The notes: generated by a model from the sequence alone, not told the origin. A DNA stretch of 27,555 bases from an uncultured Candidatus Peregrinibacteria bacterium (GCA_903822115.1 CAIJNU010000083.1:1-27555); one strand, 5' to 3'. Shown: positions 7,678 to 16,242, numbered from the stretch's first letter. Numbers and translations are program-made.

Positions 7678-9590
7678 AAAAATTCTTCGTCATCCTCGGC
7701 CTTTTCCTCCTCGCGGCCCCCGCCGTGGCGCGAGGCGCGACCACAACGTCGCTGCTCGACAAAATCCAGAGCCTCATCGGCGAGGAAAGCACGGTCACGG
7801 ACAGAGTGGCCGCCTTCACCGCGACCACGCTCAACGGCGCGAAGCTCAGCTACGTCGATTCCTCCACGCCGCTCTCGCTCAAGGCGGATGACGTGAAGCA
7901 GGCATTGGCGCGAGAGAAGAACGGAGTGACACCCGACAAACTCTGCACGGATCAGAAATTGAAGACGACGCTCGCCTGCCTCCTCCTCATGAACGACATG
8001 CAGAAGATCGCCGATCGCGAGATGGAGACGACGCGGTTGGGGGATCGCCTGCAGGCCATCGCGACGAGCTACGAAAATCCGATTTCGGATTTCAGTCTGG
8101 AACCGCGCAAGCTCACATCCGCGTACGGCGAAACACTCAACGTCTGGGGTATCCCGCAAATCGCGCAACATCCGGAGTTCACGGTGCGCCTCATGCCGGC
8201 ACCGAGCAGCATTGCGCCGCTCATCGAACCACTCAACGCGTCCCTCGATGCAATCACAAAGAAGGGCGGCGACGAAGAGAGGACGGCAGCCGTCTGGCGA
8301 TACATGTACGGATTGAACTTCGTGGAATCGAAGAGCAATCAGACGAATCCCGACGATGAGAGCGGCGATGACACCGAGCGCCGTTTGCTCTTCAAGCGAT
8401 GGGAGAATGACATCGAGAGCCAACTGAAGAAAATCAGAGACGCGCTCCCCTCAAGCATCGATCCTCCGCTCTCGAAGGGCGAAGTGGCTTTCTTCCTCCT
8501 ACCACTCGATACGACCGGCGCGAGCAATGTGACGGTGTGGGCGTACGTGCGAGACACGAGCATCGACAGCACGGTGAAGACGTCGAACCTGCCCGCAAGC
8601 GACATCGGACTGCGATGGGAGACCGCACTCAAACCCATTCTGCCAGCGCTCATGAATGGCGAGAACGCCATCCCCGGCGGCCGCTATCCGCCCCCTCCCG
8701 CGAAAGACGCGAAGGGCGATATTCTCGAGAAGGGGGGCGCGGGACTCTGCGAGTCCCTCGACGGAAGTCAGGGTTACCTGTGCCGCGCTCGGACGACGCT
8801 CTCCGCGAAGGACAACTGCCAAGAATCCGCCCCGAGCGCGGTGGAGGGAACGATCATTCTCTCGACGTGCACACCGAAGACGAATGCGACGGATACCGGC
8901 TCTTCTCTCACAAACTACTGCGCGGACTTGAGGAAGAGATTGGGGGGAACGCAGGACATCTGCTCGCCGGGGAGCTCCGCAACCTATCCCTACTCCATCC
9001 TCGGCGACGCGTGCTTCGTCCGCGAATGCGCCGAGCGCAGCAACGGTCACCGCATCGCACCCGGACGCATCCCGCTCGTATCACAGGAAACGACGGCGCC
9101 GTGGAGCGGTTGCGCAGTAAAAGTCCCCGACCCGAAGAAAACCGAAGTATCGCCGCTCGTGACGCTGCCGACGATCCCGGAGTACAACCCCGCACAGCGA
9201 CTGCAAGAACTCAATACGCAGTATTGCCAGAGCAACGGCAAGCCTGCACTCGGACTGCCAGTGCTCTGCGGTCCGGACCTGTCGACGGCAATTGAGTATC
9301 CCCACATGCAAGGAGCAGAAAATGGATTTTTGCCGACGCAAACCACCGACCCCCTCCTAATGGACGACCTTCGACAGCAGGCAGAGGCGATGGGGCTCGA
9401 GCGCGGAGCCGCCCTCTACCGCGACTACCTCGATCAGGCGAATGCGACATTCTCCGGAAATCTTCGCGCCACCGTCGCGTCGCTGAAAACTCTCGCCTCG
9501 AGCACTTTCCCCACGGCCATGTGTCCCGTGGATGTCCGAGATGATCGCGCCGTATGCAGCTCCTCCAGTGCCGCCACCCCCTCCCCATGA
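7674..9590 (+). CDS. Large secreted cysteine-rich protein (exported operon gene 4)
   Basis: Unrecognised 638-residue protein. The frame is open further upstream, but GTG 7674 is preferred: it overlaps the preceding stop (GTGA) and yields a textbook signal peptide, KKFFVILGLFLLAAPAVA, with cleavage near ARGA. The N-terminal ~350 residues are helical and Cys-poor. The middle and C-terminal parts carry most of the roughly 15 cysteines (for example ACFVREC, YCADL, DICSPG, YCQSN), and the protein ends with a short serine run and Pro/Ala residues after AVC. No membrane helix beyond the signal, catalytic motif or anchor was identified. The stop overlaps the ATG of gene 5 (ATGA). It is probably an extracellular structural or binding component of the same assembly as its neighbours. 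Confidence 0.83.
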   Translation: MKKFFVILGLFLLAAPAVARGATTTSLLDKIQSLIGEESTVTDRVAAFTATTLNGAKLSYVDSSTPLSLKADDVKQALAREKNGVTPDKLCTDQKLKTTLACLLLMNDMQKIADREMETTRLGDRLQAIATSYENPISDFSLEPRKLTSAYGETLNVWGIPQIAQHPEFTVRLMPAPSSIAPLIEPLNASLDAITKKGGDEERTAAVWRYMYGLNFVESKSNQTNPDDESGDDTERRLLFKRWENDIESQLKKIRDALPSSIDPPLSKGEVAFFLLPLDTTGASNVTVWAYVRDTSIDSTVKTSNLPASDIGLRWETALKPILPALMNGENAIPGGRYPPPPAKDAKGDILEKGGAGLCESLDGSQGYLCRARTTLSAKDNCQESAPSAVEGTIILSTCTPKTNATDTGSSLTNYCADLRKRLGGTQDICSPGSSATYPYSILGDACFVRECAERSNGHRIAPGRIPLVSQETTAPWSGCAVKVPDPKKTEVSPLVTLPTIPEYNPAQRLQELNTQYCQSNGKPALGLPVLCGPDLSTAIEYPHMQGAENGFLPTQTTDPLLMDDLRQQAEAMGLERGAALYRDYLDQANATFSGNLRATVASLKTLASSTFPTAMCPVDVRDDRAVCSSSSAATPSP

Positions 9591-10897
9591 TGCGAAGAAC
9601 GCTCTTTACCATCGGGCTCCTCGCGCTGCTCTCCCTGCCGCGCGCATCGGCACAGAGCACGACACCGGGTCTCTCGACCTACACGCAGCGCGTGCTTGAA
9701 CGGGCGGCGAGCGCCGAGAAGGTGATCGCGGGAAAGAGCGGATCGACGTCCGGTGACGACAGCGTCAAGAAGAACTGGTACGACATCACTACGTCCTCCG
9801 TCACGGAAGCGCTCGATCCCAAAATCATGCGTGCGCTCGCGGTGAGCGATTTCTCGCATGCTTCCGCTTGCCTCTCCGTGGACGAAACATTGTTGGAGGC
9901 CGAGATGCAAAAAGTTTCGGACCTCCTGAAAAAGGCGAACGAACAGGGGGACGCCGAAGCAATCAATCTCCTCAACCCCCTCTATCGATTCCTCAGTGAT
10001 CGTTTTAGCATTCTTGTGTGGGGCGCCACGCACCAGAGCTACAGCGATCCCGGGTGGTCCAGTCCTCAGCCGTTCGACTCCCCGGCGACGGCGAAGAAGA
10101 TCGCAAAGGAGAAGCTCTGCCCCTTCGACACCGCGTATCTCGATCTCTCCGCTGATGGTGCCGCCGGCTGCACGCCAGACATGATCGATACGGCTATCGC
10201 CCTGCTCCCCCCCGACAGAAAGGATTTGCAGGAAGCCCTGACGAAAGAGAAAGATGCGCTGCAGGCGCTGCTCGACAAGACGAAGGACTGGAGACCCAAG
10301 CCGACATCCGTGCAGTGGGAAGGATGCCAATCTCCCGATACGGCGAAGCGGCAGATCACGACATGGTCGCAGGGGTACTTCTGGGAACTCCCCGGACGGG
10401 AGTTCAACACGCTGCTCCACCTGCTCTGGAATAGGGAACTCCTGCGGCCGTCGCCCTACACCGAGAAAGGATTCATCGGAATCGAGGTGCTCAATGGAGA
10501 ACTCAATCGGGAAACCCGCATCTTCGCCTCATCGCAGACGAAGGCGGACGCCACGATCGAAGGGGGAATAACGGACGCGAGGGAAATCGAGAACACCTTC
10601 ACGCCCCTCACGAGCGTCATCGGAGATTTCTCTCGCCTCGCACACAACTACAACAAGGATCAGCGCGGACTCCGCGATGTGACGATGGACTTCGCCTACT
10701 TCCTCCGCCGCTCCTGCATGAATCGATCATGCAACGCCCGACTCGACGGCATCATCGGCATCCTTCCTGCGGATTCCTGCTTCCCCTACACCACGGGGAG
10801 CGGCGACCTCGCGCAGAACGCGACGGCGGACGAGGTGAAGCAGAAAGTGCAGGAATTGAAGAATGCATGCGACCAGGAAGCTGCGCAGAATCATTGA
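9587..10897 (+). CDS. Secreted helical protein (exported operon gene 5)
   Basis: Unrecognised 436-residue protein. ATG 9587 overlaps the gene 4 stop as ATGA; a second ATG follows directly at 9590, and either would serve. The signal peptide is MMRRTLFTIGLLALLSLPRASA, with a clear ASA/Q cleavage near residue 22. The mature protein is mostly helical with eight cysteines, including the cluster SCMNRSC and a late DSCFPY that resembles SCFLPY at the end of gene 2. Trp/Tyr-rich segments (YFWELPGREF, WNRELLRPSPY) suggest a folded domain. No transmembrane helix or known motif beyond the signal is visible. It is the last gene of the coupled block; dnaE starts 45 bp downstream with its own predicted promoter. 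Confidence 0.83.
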   Translation: MMRRTLFTIGLLALLSLPRASAQSTTPGLSTYTQRVLERAASAEKVIAGKSGSTSGDDSVKKNWYDITTSSVTEALDPKIMRALAVSDFSHASACLSVDETLLEAEMQKVSDLLKKANEQGDAEAINLLNPLYRFLSDRFSILVWGATHQSYSDPGWSSPQPFDSPATAKKIAKEKLCPFDTAYLDLSADGAAGCTPDMIDTAIALLPPDRKDLQEALTKEKDALQALLDKTKDWRPKPTSVQWEGCQSPDTAKRQITTWSQGYFWELPGREFNTLLHLLWNRELLRPSPYTEKGFIGIEVLNGELNRETRIFASSQTKADATIEGGITDAREIENTFTPLTSVIGDFSRLAHNYNKDQRGLRDVTMDFAYFLRRSCMNRSCNARLDGIIGILPADSCFPYTTGSGDLAQNATADEVKQKVQELKNACDQEAAQNH

Positions 10898-10904
10898 AAG
10901 AAAA

Positions 10905-10927
10905 GCCTACTGAGGAACACCGTAGGC
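10905..10927. repeat. Short inverted repeat between the exported operon and dnaE
   Basis: GCCTAC at 10905-10910 pairs perfectly with GTAGGC at 10922-10927 across an 11-nt loop. It lies between the last operon stop and the dnaE -10, covering the place where a -35 would be. There is no T-run, so it is a weak candidate terminator; an operator is equally possible. Confidence 0.4.
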
Positions 10928-10930
10928 CGT

Positions 10931-10936
10931 TATGAT
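10931..10936 (+). promoter_or_regulatory. -10 element of dnaE
   Basis: TATGAT ends exactly 6 nt before the GTG start of dnaE, predicting transcription from about the first base of the start codon (leaderless). No clear -35 was found; the inverted repeat 10905-10927 lies there. Confidence 0.5.
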
Positions 10937-10942
10937 GAAGGC

Positions 10943-13900
10943 GTGAAAGCCTCGGACTTCGTCCACCTGCACTGCCACTCCACGTACTCGCTCCTCGAAG
11001 CGCTGCCTTCGCCGGGAGAGATCGTCGCGCGGGCGAAGGAGCTCGGGCAGACGGCGGTGGGTCTGGCGGATAAGGGATACACCTACGGCCTTATCGAGTT
11101 TTTCCAGGAAGCGCAGAAGCAGGGACTCAAGCCGATCCTCGGGCTGGAAGTGTATGTCGCCGCGCGCATGCGCACGGACAAGGAAAGCGGCGTCGATAGC
11201 AAACGCTTCCCGCTCACCCTCCTCGCGCAGACGCAGGAAGGCTACGAGAATCTCCTGCAGCTCGCGACCCTCTCGGCACTCGAAGGCATGTACTACAAAC
11301 CGCGTGTCGACAAGGAACTCCTCGCGAAATTCGGGAAGGGATTGATCGCGTTGTCGGGGCCGATCGGCGGCGCCATCCCCCAGGCCGCTCTGCAGGAGGA
11401 TGCTCAGAGGATGCGGGAGCTCGTCACGGAGTATCGATCGTTCTTCGGCAAGGACAATCTGTATTTCGAGCTGATGGACCTGCCGAACGTCGCGGGACAG
11501 GCGGAGTGCAACCAACAACTCATCGCCTTCGGAAAGGAGTTCGGCGTGCCGCTCGTCGTAACGTGCAACAGCCACTACTGCCGCGCGGAGGATGCCGAAG
11601 CACACGACGTCCTTCTCTGCATCCAAAAGAACTCGCAGGTGAGCGATCCCGGCCGCTTCTCGATGCGCGACTCCGACTTCTCCATGCGATCTTTCGAGGA
11701 ACTCGAGAAGGCGTTCTCCCATGTGCCACAGGCACTCGAAGCCACGCGGGAAATCGCCGATCGATGCTCGGTGAACTTCGAGTTCGGGAAGTACAAAATT
11801 CCGCGTTTCGCGGTGCCGAAAGGGACGACGGAGGAGGAGGAACTAACGCGGCTTGCGAAGGAAGGATTTGCACGTTGCTATCCGAAATCCAACGCGAGTC
11901 TGCTCGAACGCCTCGACTTCGAACTCTCCATCATCAAGCAAGTCGGTTTTTCCGGCTACTTCCTCATCGTTGCGGATTTCGTGAACGAGGCGAAGCGGCG
12001 CGGCATCACCGTGGGGCCGGGCCGCGGCTCGGCGGCGGGATCTCTCGTGAGCTACTGCCTCGGCATCACGGGCATCGACCCCATCGAGAACGGCCTCCTC
12101 TTTGAGCGGTTCCTCAATCCCCAGCGCATCTCCATGCCCGATATCGATCTCGACTTCGCGGATACGCGCCGCGATGAAGTGCTGGAGTACGTCCGCAACA
12201 AATACGGCCGCGATCGCGTCGTACAAATCTGCACCTTCGGAACACTGGCGGCGCGTGCCGCGGTGAAGGATGTCGGACGCGCCTACGGAATCCCGTTCCT
12301 CGAGATGAACAGCCTCGCGAAGCTCATCACCGATCGTCCGGGAACGAAACTGAAAGACGCGATGGAAACGACAGAATTGAAAGCGGCGTACGAGGGCAAT
12401 GAGACCTACCGCAAGATCATCGACACGGCGCTGAAGTTGGAGGGAAAAGCTCGACACGTGTCGGTCCACGCATGCGGCGTCATCATCACCGAGGAGCCCG
12501 CCGCAAGCTACACGGCGCTGCAGCGTGCGCCGAAGGACGACGAGACGGTCATCACACAGTACGCAGCTAAGCCCCTCGAGGCGCTCGGCCTCCTCAAGAT
12601 GGATTTCCTCGGACTCACGAACCTCACGGTCATTCAGACCGCGCTCCTCATCATCGAGCGACTGCACACGCTGAAGATCGACATGGCAGTGCTCCCGCTC
12701 GACGACAAGGAAACCTTCGCACTCCTCCAGCGCGGCGACACGACCGGCGTCTTCCAGCTCGAGTCCGCGGGCATGCGTCGCTACCTCAAACAGCTCAAGC
12801 CGACGGAGTTCGGCGACATCACGGCGATGGTCTCCCTCTATCGCCCCGGGCCGATGGAGTGGATCCCGCAGTACATCAAGCGCAAGCACGGGCAGGAGGA
12901 GGTCGCGTACATCCACAACGATCTCAAGCCGATCCTCGAGCCCACCTACGGCATCGGCGTCTACCAGGAACAGGTGCTGCAGATCGCGCAGACATTCGCC
13001 GGTTTTTCGCTCGGAGAAGCGGATATTCTCCGCCGCGCCATCGGGAAGAAAATCATGAAGGAACTCAAGGCGCAGAGAGAGAAATTCATCGCGGGAGCAA
13101 TGAAGAAGGGATACGCGAAGAAGCTCGCGGAGGAAATTTTCGATGATGTGATCACGCCGTTCGCCGGGTACGGATTCAACAAGTCCCACGCGGCCGGCTA
13201 TGCCCGCATCGCGTATGAGACGGCGTACCTCAAGGCGCACTTCCCAACGGAGTTCATGGCCGCGCTCCTCTCCTCGGACGCGCAGCGCACCGATCGCATC
13301 ATGATCGAAATCGAAGAGTGTCGGCAGATGGGCATCTCCGTCCTCCCGCCGGACATCAATGAATCTCTGCGCCACTTCACGGCCATCCCCCCCGCGGGCA
13401 AGAAAATGGTGCGGGGAATTTCCCCGAAGGGTGCGGTTCGCTTCGGTCTCTCCGCCATCAAGGGGATAGGCGACAGCACCGTCCGCCAGATCATCGAGGT
13501 ACGCGAGCAGGGAGGACCGTTCTCCTCGATCGAAGACTTCGCTCGGCGCATCCCGAGCAAAGTACTCAATAAGAAGACAATCGAAGCTCTCGCGAAGGGC
13601 GGAGCTCTCGATTCCCTCGGCGACCGCCGCACGCTCATCGAGCACTACGAACTCATCGCGGATTTCTCGAAGGCTGCGGGCGACGCGAGCACGACGCAGG
13701 GTGATCTCTTCGGTGGAGGAGAAGGCGCCGTCTCCGAGGTGACCATCGACTTTCCGCCGACCACTCCGGCGACATCATCGGAGAAGTTGAAGTGGGAGAA
13801 GGAGACGCTCGGCATGTACGTTTCCAGTCATCCGCTCGCGGGCCTGCGGAAGTACGTTGGCAAGAAAGCGCAGCTCATAGCCAATTTGAAGGCATCCGAT

Positions 13901-14737
13901 GTGGGGAAGAGGATTTCGCTCGCAGGACTTGAAGAAGGACTGAAGAAAATCGTCACGAAGAAGGGTGAGACGATGGCCATCCTCACGCTCGAGGATCCCA
14001 CGGGGAAGATGGAGATCACGCTCTTCCCTCGCGTCTACGCAGAGGCATCTGTGCTCTTCGGACTGCCGGACACGGTCCTCGTCGTCGGCGGCGTACTCGA
14101 TCAGAGAGGAGGACAGCTCCAATTGCGTGCTGAAGCCGTGAAGAAAGCCTCGCTCCTGACGATGATCAAGCGCGCGAAAGACGAGGGATTCTTCGACGAG
14201 GTGGAAGCGAAGCAGGGATTCATGATGCGCGCACAGCCGGTCGACGCGGCCGAGGAGACCATCGACCTCCTCGATGAAGAGGGCAACGTGATCGCGGGGG
14301 AGAGCGCAACGGTCGGAACAGAGAAGGTGAGTGGTACGGAGGAATTCTTCGGACCTCTGGGGACGTGGATCATGCAGGGCATGAAGCAGGAGGAGGTACT
14401 GAAAAAATTGGGTTGGGATAATCCGACGGACGATGCCGCAAGCGAAGAGAAACCCAGACCCCCGCAACAGTCCTCGGAACCTGCGGCATCCTCCCCCACT
14501 CAGATCTCCATCCACACCATCGATCTTCCGCCAAAGGCTCCCCGGCAACTCCTCCTCGATCTCAAGAAAATCTTCGAAACATTCCCCGGCAAAGAGCGCG
14601 TGCAGTTGAAGATCGGCGAGCAGCTCATCCCGCTCCCTCTCACCATCACCATGTCCACGATCCTCGTGAAAAAAGTGGAGGACGCAATCGCGCTCTACGC
14701 GACGGGGGAGACGACCGAAAGAAGCTCAAAGGATTGA
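10943..14737 (+). CDS. dnaE: DNA polymerase III alpha subunit, DnaE type
   Basis: Replicative DNA polymerase catalytic subunit, 1264 residues. Domains in order: PHP (about 1-210, starts FVHLHCHSTYSLLEAL), palm with catalytic aspartates D400 and D402 in MPDIDLDF and D554 in KMDFLGL, the GPGRGSAAGSLVSYCLGIT signature before them, fingers (YQEQVLQIAQTFAGFSLGEAD, GFNKSHAAGYA), a helix-hairpin-helix region, the clamp-binding motif QGDLF at 919-923, an OB fold (TMAILTLEDPTGKMEITLF), and a variable C-terminal region with a Pro/Ser-rich linker. PHP metal ligands look altered: ADKG replaces the usual TDHG at residues 42-45, and TCNSHY replaces TND-HY. Intrinsic proofreading is therefore doubtful. GTG 10943 is the start; the PHP begins directly after it and the -10 spacing agrees. 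No intein. Confidence 0.97.
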   Translation: MKASDFVHLHCHSTYSLLEALPSPGEIVARAKELGQTAVGLADKGYTYGLIEFFQEAQKQGLKPILGLEVYVAARMRTDKESGVDSKRFPLTLLAQTQEGYENLLQLATLSALEGMYYKPRVDKELLAKFGKGLIALSGPIGGAIPQAALQEDAQRMRELVTEYRSFFGKDNLYFELMDLPNVAGQAECNQQLIAFGKEFGVPLVVTCNSHYCRAEDAEAHDVLLCIQKNSQVSDPGRFSMRDSDFSMRSFEELEKAFSHVPQALEATREIADRCSVNFEFGKYKIPRFAVPKGTTEEEELTRLAKEGFARCYPKSNASLLERLDFELSIIKQVGFSGYFLIVADFVNEAKRRGITVGPGRGSAAGSLVSYCLGITGIDPIENGLLFERFLNPQRISMPDIDLDFADTRRDEVLEYVRNKYGRDRVVQICTFGTLAARAAVKDVGRAYGIPFLEMNSLAKLITDRPGTKLKDAMETTELKAAYEGNETYRKIIDTALKLEGKARHVSVHACGVIITEEPAASYTALQRAPKDDETVITQYAAKPLEALGLLKMDFLGLTNLTVIQTALLIIERLHTLKIDMAVLPLDDKETFALLQRGDTTGVFQLESAGMRRYLKQLKPTEFGDITAMVSLYRPGPMEWIPQYIKRKHGQEEVAYIHNDLKPILEPTYGIGVYQEQVLQIAQTFAGFSLGEADILRRAIGKKIMKELKAQREKFIAGAMKKGYAKKLAEEIFDDVITPFAGYGFNKSHAAGYARIAYETAYLKAHFPTEFMAALLSSDAQRTDRIMIEIEECRQMGISVLPPDINESLRHFTAIPPAGKKMVRGISPKGAVRFGLSAIKGIGDSTVRQIIEVREQGGPFSSIEDFARRIPSKVLNKKTIEALAKGGALDSLGDRRTLIEHYELIADFSKAAGDASTTQGDLFGGGEGAVSEVTIDFPPTTPATSSEKLKWEKETLGMYVSSHPLAGLRKYVGKKAQLIANLKASDVGKRISLAGLEEGLKKIVTKKGETMAILTLEDPTGKMEITLFPRVYAEASVLFGLPDTVLVVGGVLDQRGGQLQLRAEAVKKASLLTMIKRAKDEGFFDEVEAKQGFMMRAQPVDAAEETIDLLDEEGNVIAGESATVGTEKVSGTEEFFGPLGTWIMQGMKQEEVLKKLGWDNPTDDAASEEKPRPPQQSSEPAASSPTQISIHTIDLPPKAPRQLLLDLKKIFETFPGKERVQLKIGEQLIPLPLTITMSTILVKKVEDAIALYATGETTERSSKD

Positions 14738-14761
14738 CAGGGGTGGGCATGAAGGGACAAT
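14734..14761 (+). promoter_or_regulatory. Promoter of the small membrane protein / bPH2 pair
   Basis: A perfect -35 TTGACA (14734-14739) overlaps the dnaE stop codon. A 16-bp spacer and the -10-like GACAAT (14756-14761) follow, then exactly 6 nt to the GTG at 14768. This is one of the best-formed promoters in the window and again predicts a leaderless message. Confidence 0.6.
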
Positions 14762-14767
14762 GGTTCT

Positions 14768-14992
14768 GTGACGCAGATGACTGCCATCATCGTCGCCTTC
14801 CTCGTCATCGTCATTGTTGAGGGATTTCTGTGGCGCCTCTTCCGATGGCGTACCAAGGATGTGATTTCGTGGGAGGAGGGAGACACGCCGCTCTCGAGAT
14901 TCATCCGCGTGGGGAGGATCGACATTTTCGCCATCATCCACACACTCATCCTGCTCATCATCATAGAGAGCTTCCTCTTCTTCACATGGTGA
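14768..14992 (+). CDS. Small two-helix membrane protein
   Basis: A 74-residue protein starting at GTG 14768. It has two hydrophobic helices, about residues 5-21 (AIIVAFLVIVIVEGFLW) and 52-72 (IFAIIHTLILLIIIESFLFF), joined by a charged segment (RLFRWRTKDVISWEEGD). I do not recognise a family. The well-formed promoter just upstream and the 7-bp overlap with the following bPH2 gene argue that it is real and co-translated with it. The two proteins probably act together in the membrane; function unknown. Confidence 0.72.
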   Translation: MTQMTAIIVAFLVIVIVEGFLWRLFRWRTKDVISWEEGDTPLSRFIRVGRIDIFAIIHTLILLIIIESFLFFTW

Positions 14993-15540
14993 AGGATGCC
15001 GTCCCCGCCGGCGAAGCGTCGTTCCAAGGCAAGTACAAGGAGGAGGAATTTCAGTTCTGTTTCCATCAGCACTGGCTACGACTCGTCTCGCCCATCGCCC
15101 GCATGGCGTTCTTCAGTCTCCTTCTGATCACCGGAGGTTTCGTCATGTTGCAAGGCACGAGCAGCGTCGACCCGGGGACACGACATGTGGTTCTCATTTC
15201 CATGTTGGTCTTCTTCCTCTTCTTCCAGCTCGACTTTCTCGAGAGACTCTACAACTACTTCCTCTACATCATCATTGTTACGGATAGGCGCGTCCACCGT
15301 ATCAAGAAGACGCTCTTCGTGACCAACGACCAACAGAGCATCGACCTCTGGGTCATCCAGGACATCAACAAAGCCCAGCATGGGCTCATCCAGGTCGCAC
15401 TCGGATTCGGCACGCTCATGCTGGAGTCGCAGGAGACGATGCTCAGAATCCACTTCGTGCCCGGGATCAGCAAGAAATACGAGAAGCTCGTGCACCTGCG
15501 CGAGCAAGCGCGACGTAAGTGGCCCAAACTCCCAGAGTAG
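14986..15540 (+). CDS. Membrane protein with bacterial PH domain (bPH2/YdbS-like)
   Basis: A 184-residue protein. ATG 14986 overlaps the stop of the preceding small membrane protein. After a short cytoplasmic N-terminus (FQFCFHQHWLRLVSP) it has two membrane helices, about residues 40-58 (MAFFSLLLITGGFVML) and 68-95 (VVLISMLVFFLFFQL...). A typical bPH2 segment follows: IIIVTDRRVHRIKKTLF, then NDQQSIDLWVIQDINKAQHGLIQVALGFGTLMLE. In this family the TDRRV strand directly follows the second helix. Such proteins occur widely in bacterial membranes; their precise job is poorly defined. The frame is open upstream of 14986, but that part overlaps the small gene and lacks similarity. Confidence 0.8.
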   Translation: MVKDAVPAGEASFQGKYKEEEFQFCFHQHWLRLVSPIARMAFFSLLLITGGFVMLQGTSSVDPGTRHVVLISMLVFFLFFQLDFLERLYNYFLYIIIVTDRRVHRIKKTLFVTNDQQSIDLWVIQDINKAQHGLIQVALGFGTLMLESQETMLRIHFVPGISKKYEKLVHLREQARRKWPKLPE

Positions 15541-15571
15541 ATGTCGGCATGATCTCCTTCTTCTCATTCCG

Positions 15572-15577
15572 TACAAT
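15572..15577 (+). promoter_or_regulatory. -10 element of tsaC
   Basis: TACAAT ends 6 nt before the GTG start at 15584. The -35 region is weak. No Shine-Dalgarno sequence is present, so a leaderless transcript is predicted. Confidence 0.5.
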
Positions 15578-15583
15578 AGAACG

Positions 15584-16180
15584 GTGTTGATTCTCCCGCC
15601 CTCAGATGCGACGTTCATCGAAGCTCTCTCCATTCTGAGGAGCGGCGGTGTCGTCGCCCATGCGACCGAGACGTGTTACGGCTTCGCATGTGATCTCGCC
15701 AACGAATCCGCTGTGCGCAAACTCTTCGCTTGTAAGAAGCGATCGGAAGACCAACCCGTGAGCGCACTCTTCGAGTCTGTGAAAGAAGCGAAGCGATACG
15801 CCATTTGGAATGAACAAGCCGATGTGCTCGCCACGGAGTCCCTGCCCGGCCCCCTCACGCTGATCCTCCCGCTCCGTCCCGATGCGCCGAAGAAGATTTT
15901 CCCAACCCCCACTGTTCAATCTCCAGTCCCCACGCTCGGCGTTCGCGTCTCCTCGCACCCGATCGCCAACCGTCTGGCGCAATCTTTCGGATCACCGATC
16001 TCCACCACCTCCGCCAACATCCACGGCAAGTCCAACCCCTACAGTGCGGAGGAAATCCGTTCGCAATTTCTGAATGAAGCGACTCAGCCGGATCTCATCA
16101 TTGATTCGGGAGTGCTTCCTCCCACGCCTCCGTCGAAAGTTGTGGACCTTACAAGAGGAGGGGAGATTTTGCGCATCTGA
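15584..16180 (+). CDS. tsaC: Threonylcarbamoyl-AMP synthase (TsaC/YrdC family)
   Basis: Makes threonylcarbamoyl-AMP from threonine, bicarbonate and ATP, the first step of t6A37 modification on ANN-decoding tRNAs. The 198-residue protein is a stand-alone YrdC domain without the Sua5 C-terminal extension. Family features: SGGVVAHATETCYGFACD near the N-terminus (usual form PTET-YGL), the basic pocket CKKRSEDQPVSAL, LPGPLTLILP, LGVRVSSHPIAN, and STTSANIHGKSNP, which holds the nucleotide-binding Ser and Asn. GTG 15584 is chosen because the -10 spacing fits and the domain starts within about 15 residues; TTG 15587 is the alternative. The preceding bPH2 gene ends 43 bp upstream. HATET in place of PTET is a mild departure. 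Confidence 0.9.
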   Translation: MLILPPSDATFIEALSILRSGGVVAHATETCYGFACDLANESAVRKLFACKKRSEDQPVSALFESVKEAKRYAIWNEQADVLATESLPGPLTLILPLRPDAPKKIFPTPTVQSPVPTLGVRVSSHPIANRLAQSFGSPISTTSANIHGKSNPYSAEEIRSQFLNEATQPDLIIDSGVLPPTPPSKVVDLTRGGEILRI

Positions 16181-16198
16181 CGATCTCATTCATCCATA

Positions 16199-16214
16199 AC
16201 ACAAGATGTTGTGG
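16199..16214 (+). promoter_or_regulatory. Candidate NrdR box upstream of nrdR
   Basis: ACACAAGATGTTGTGG matches the published NrdR-box consensus (ACACWATATATWGTGT) at 13 of 16 positions, including the central CWA.AT.TWG core and both half-sites. It overlaps the -35-like TTGTGG (16209-16214) of the nrdR promoter, a position suited to repression. Only one box is visible; NrdR usually binds two boxes about 31 bp apart. Confidence 0.55.
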
Positions 16215-16229
16215 TAATGTCAAAGGATG

Positions 16230-16235
16230 TATACT
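16230..16235 (+). promoter_or_regulatory. -10 element of nrdR
   Basis: TATACT ends 7 nt before GTG 16243. The -35-like TTGTGG lies 15 bp upstream inside the candidate NrdR box. The sequence between the -10 and the start (CCTCCTC) is the complement of a Shine-Dalgarno sequence, not one itself. Confidence 0.55.
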
Positions 16236-16242
16236 CCTCCTC

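Noticed and set aside
11843..13645. 600-codon minus-strand open frame opposite dnaE
   Set aside because: It lies wholly inside the clear dnaE coding region, has an Arg/Asp/Glu-rich shadow composition and no family similarity. It is a by-product of GC-rich codon use.
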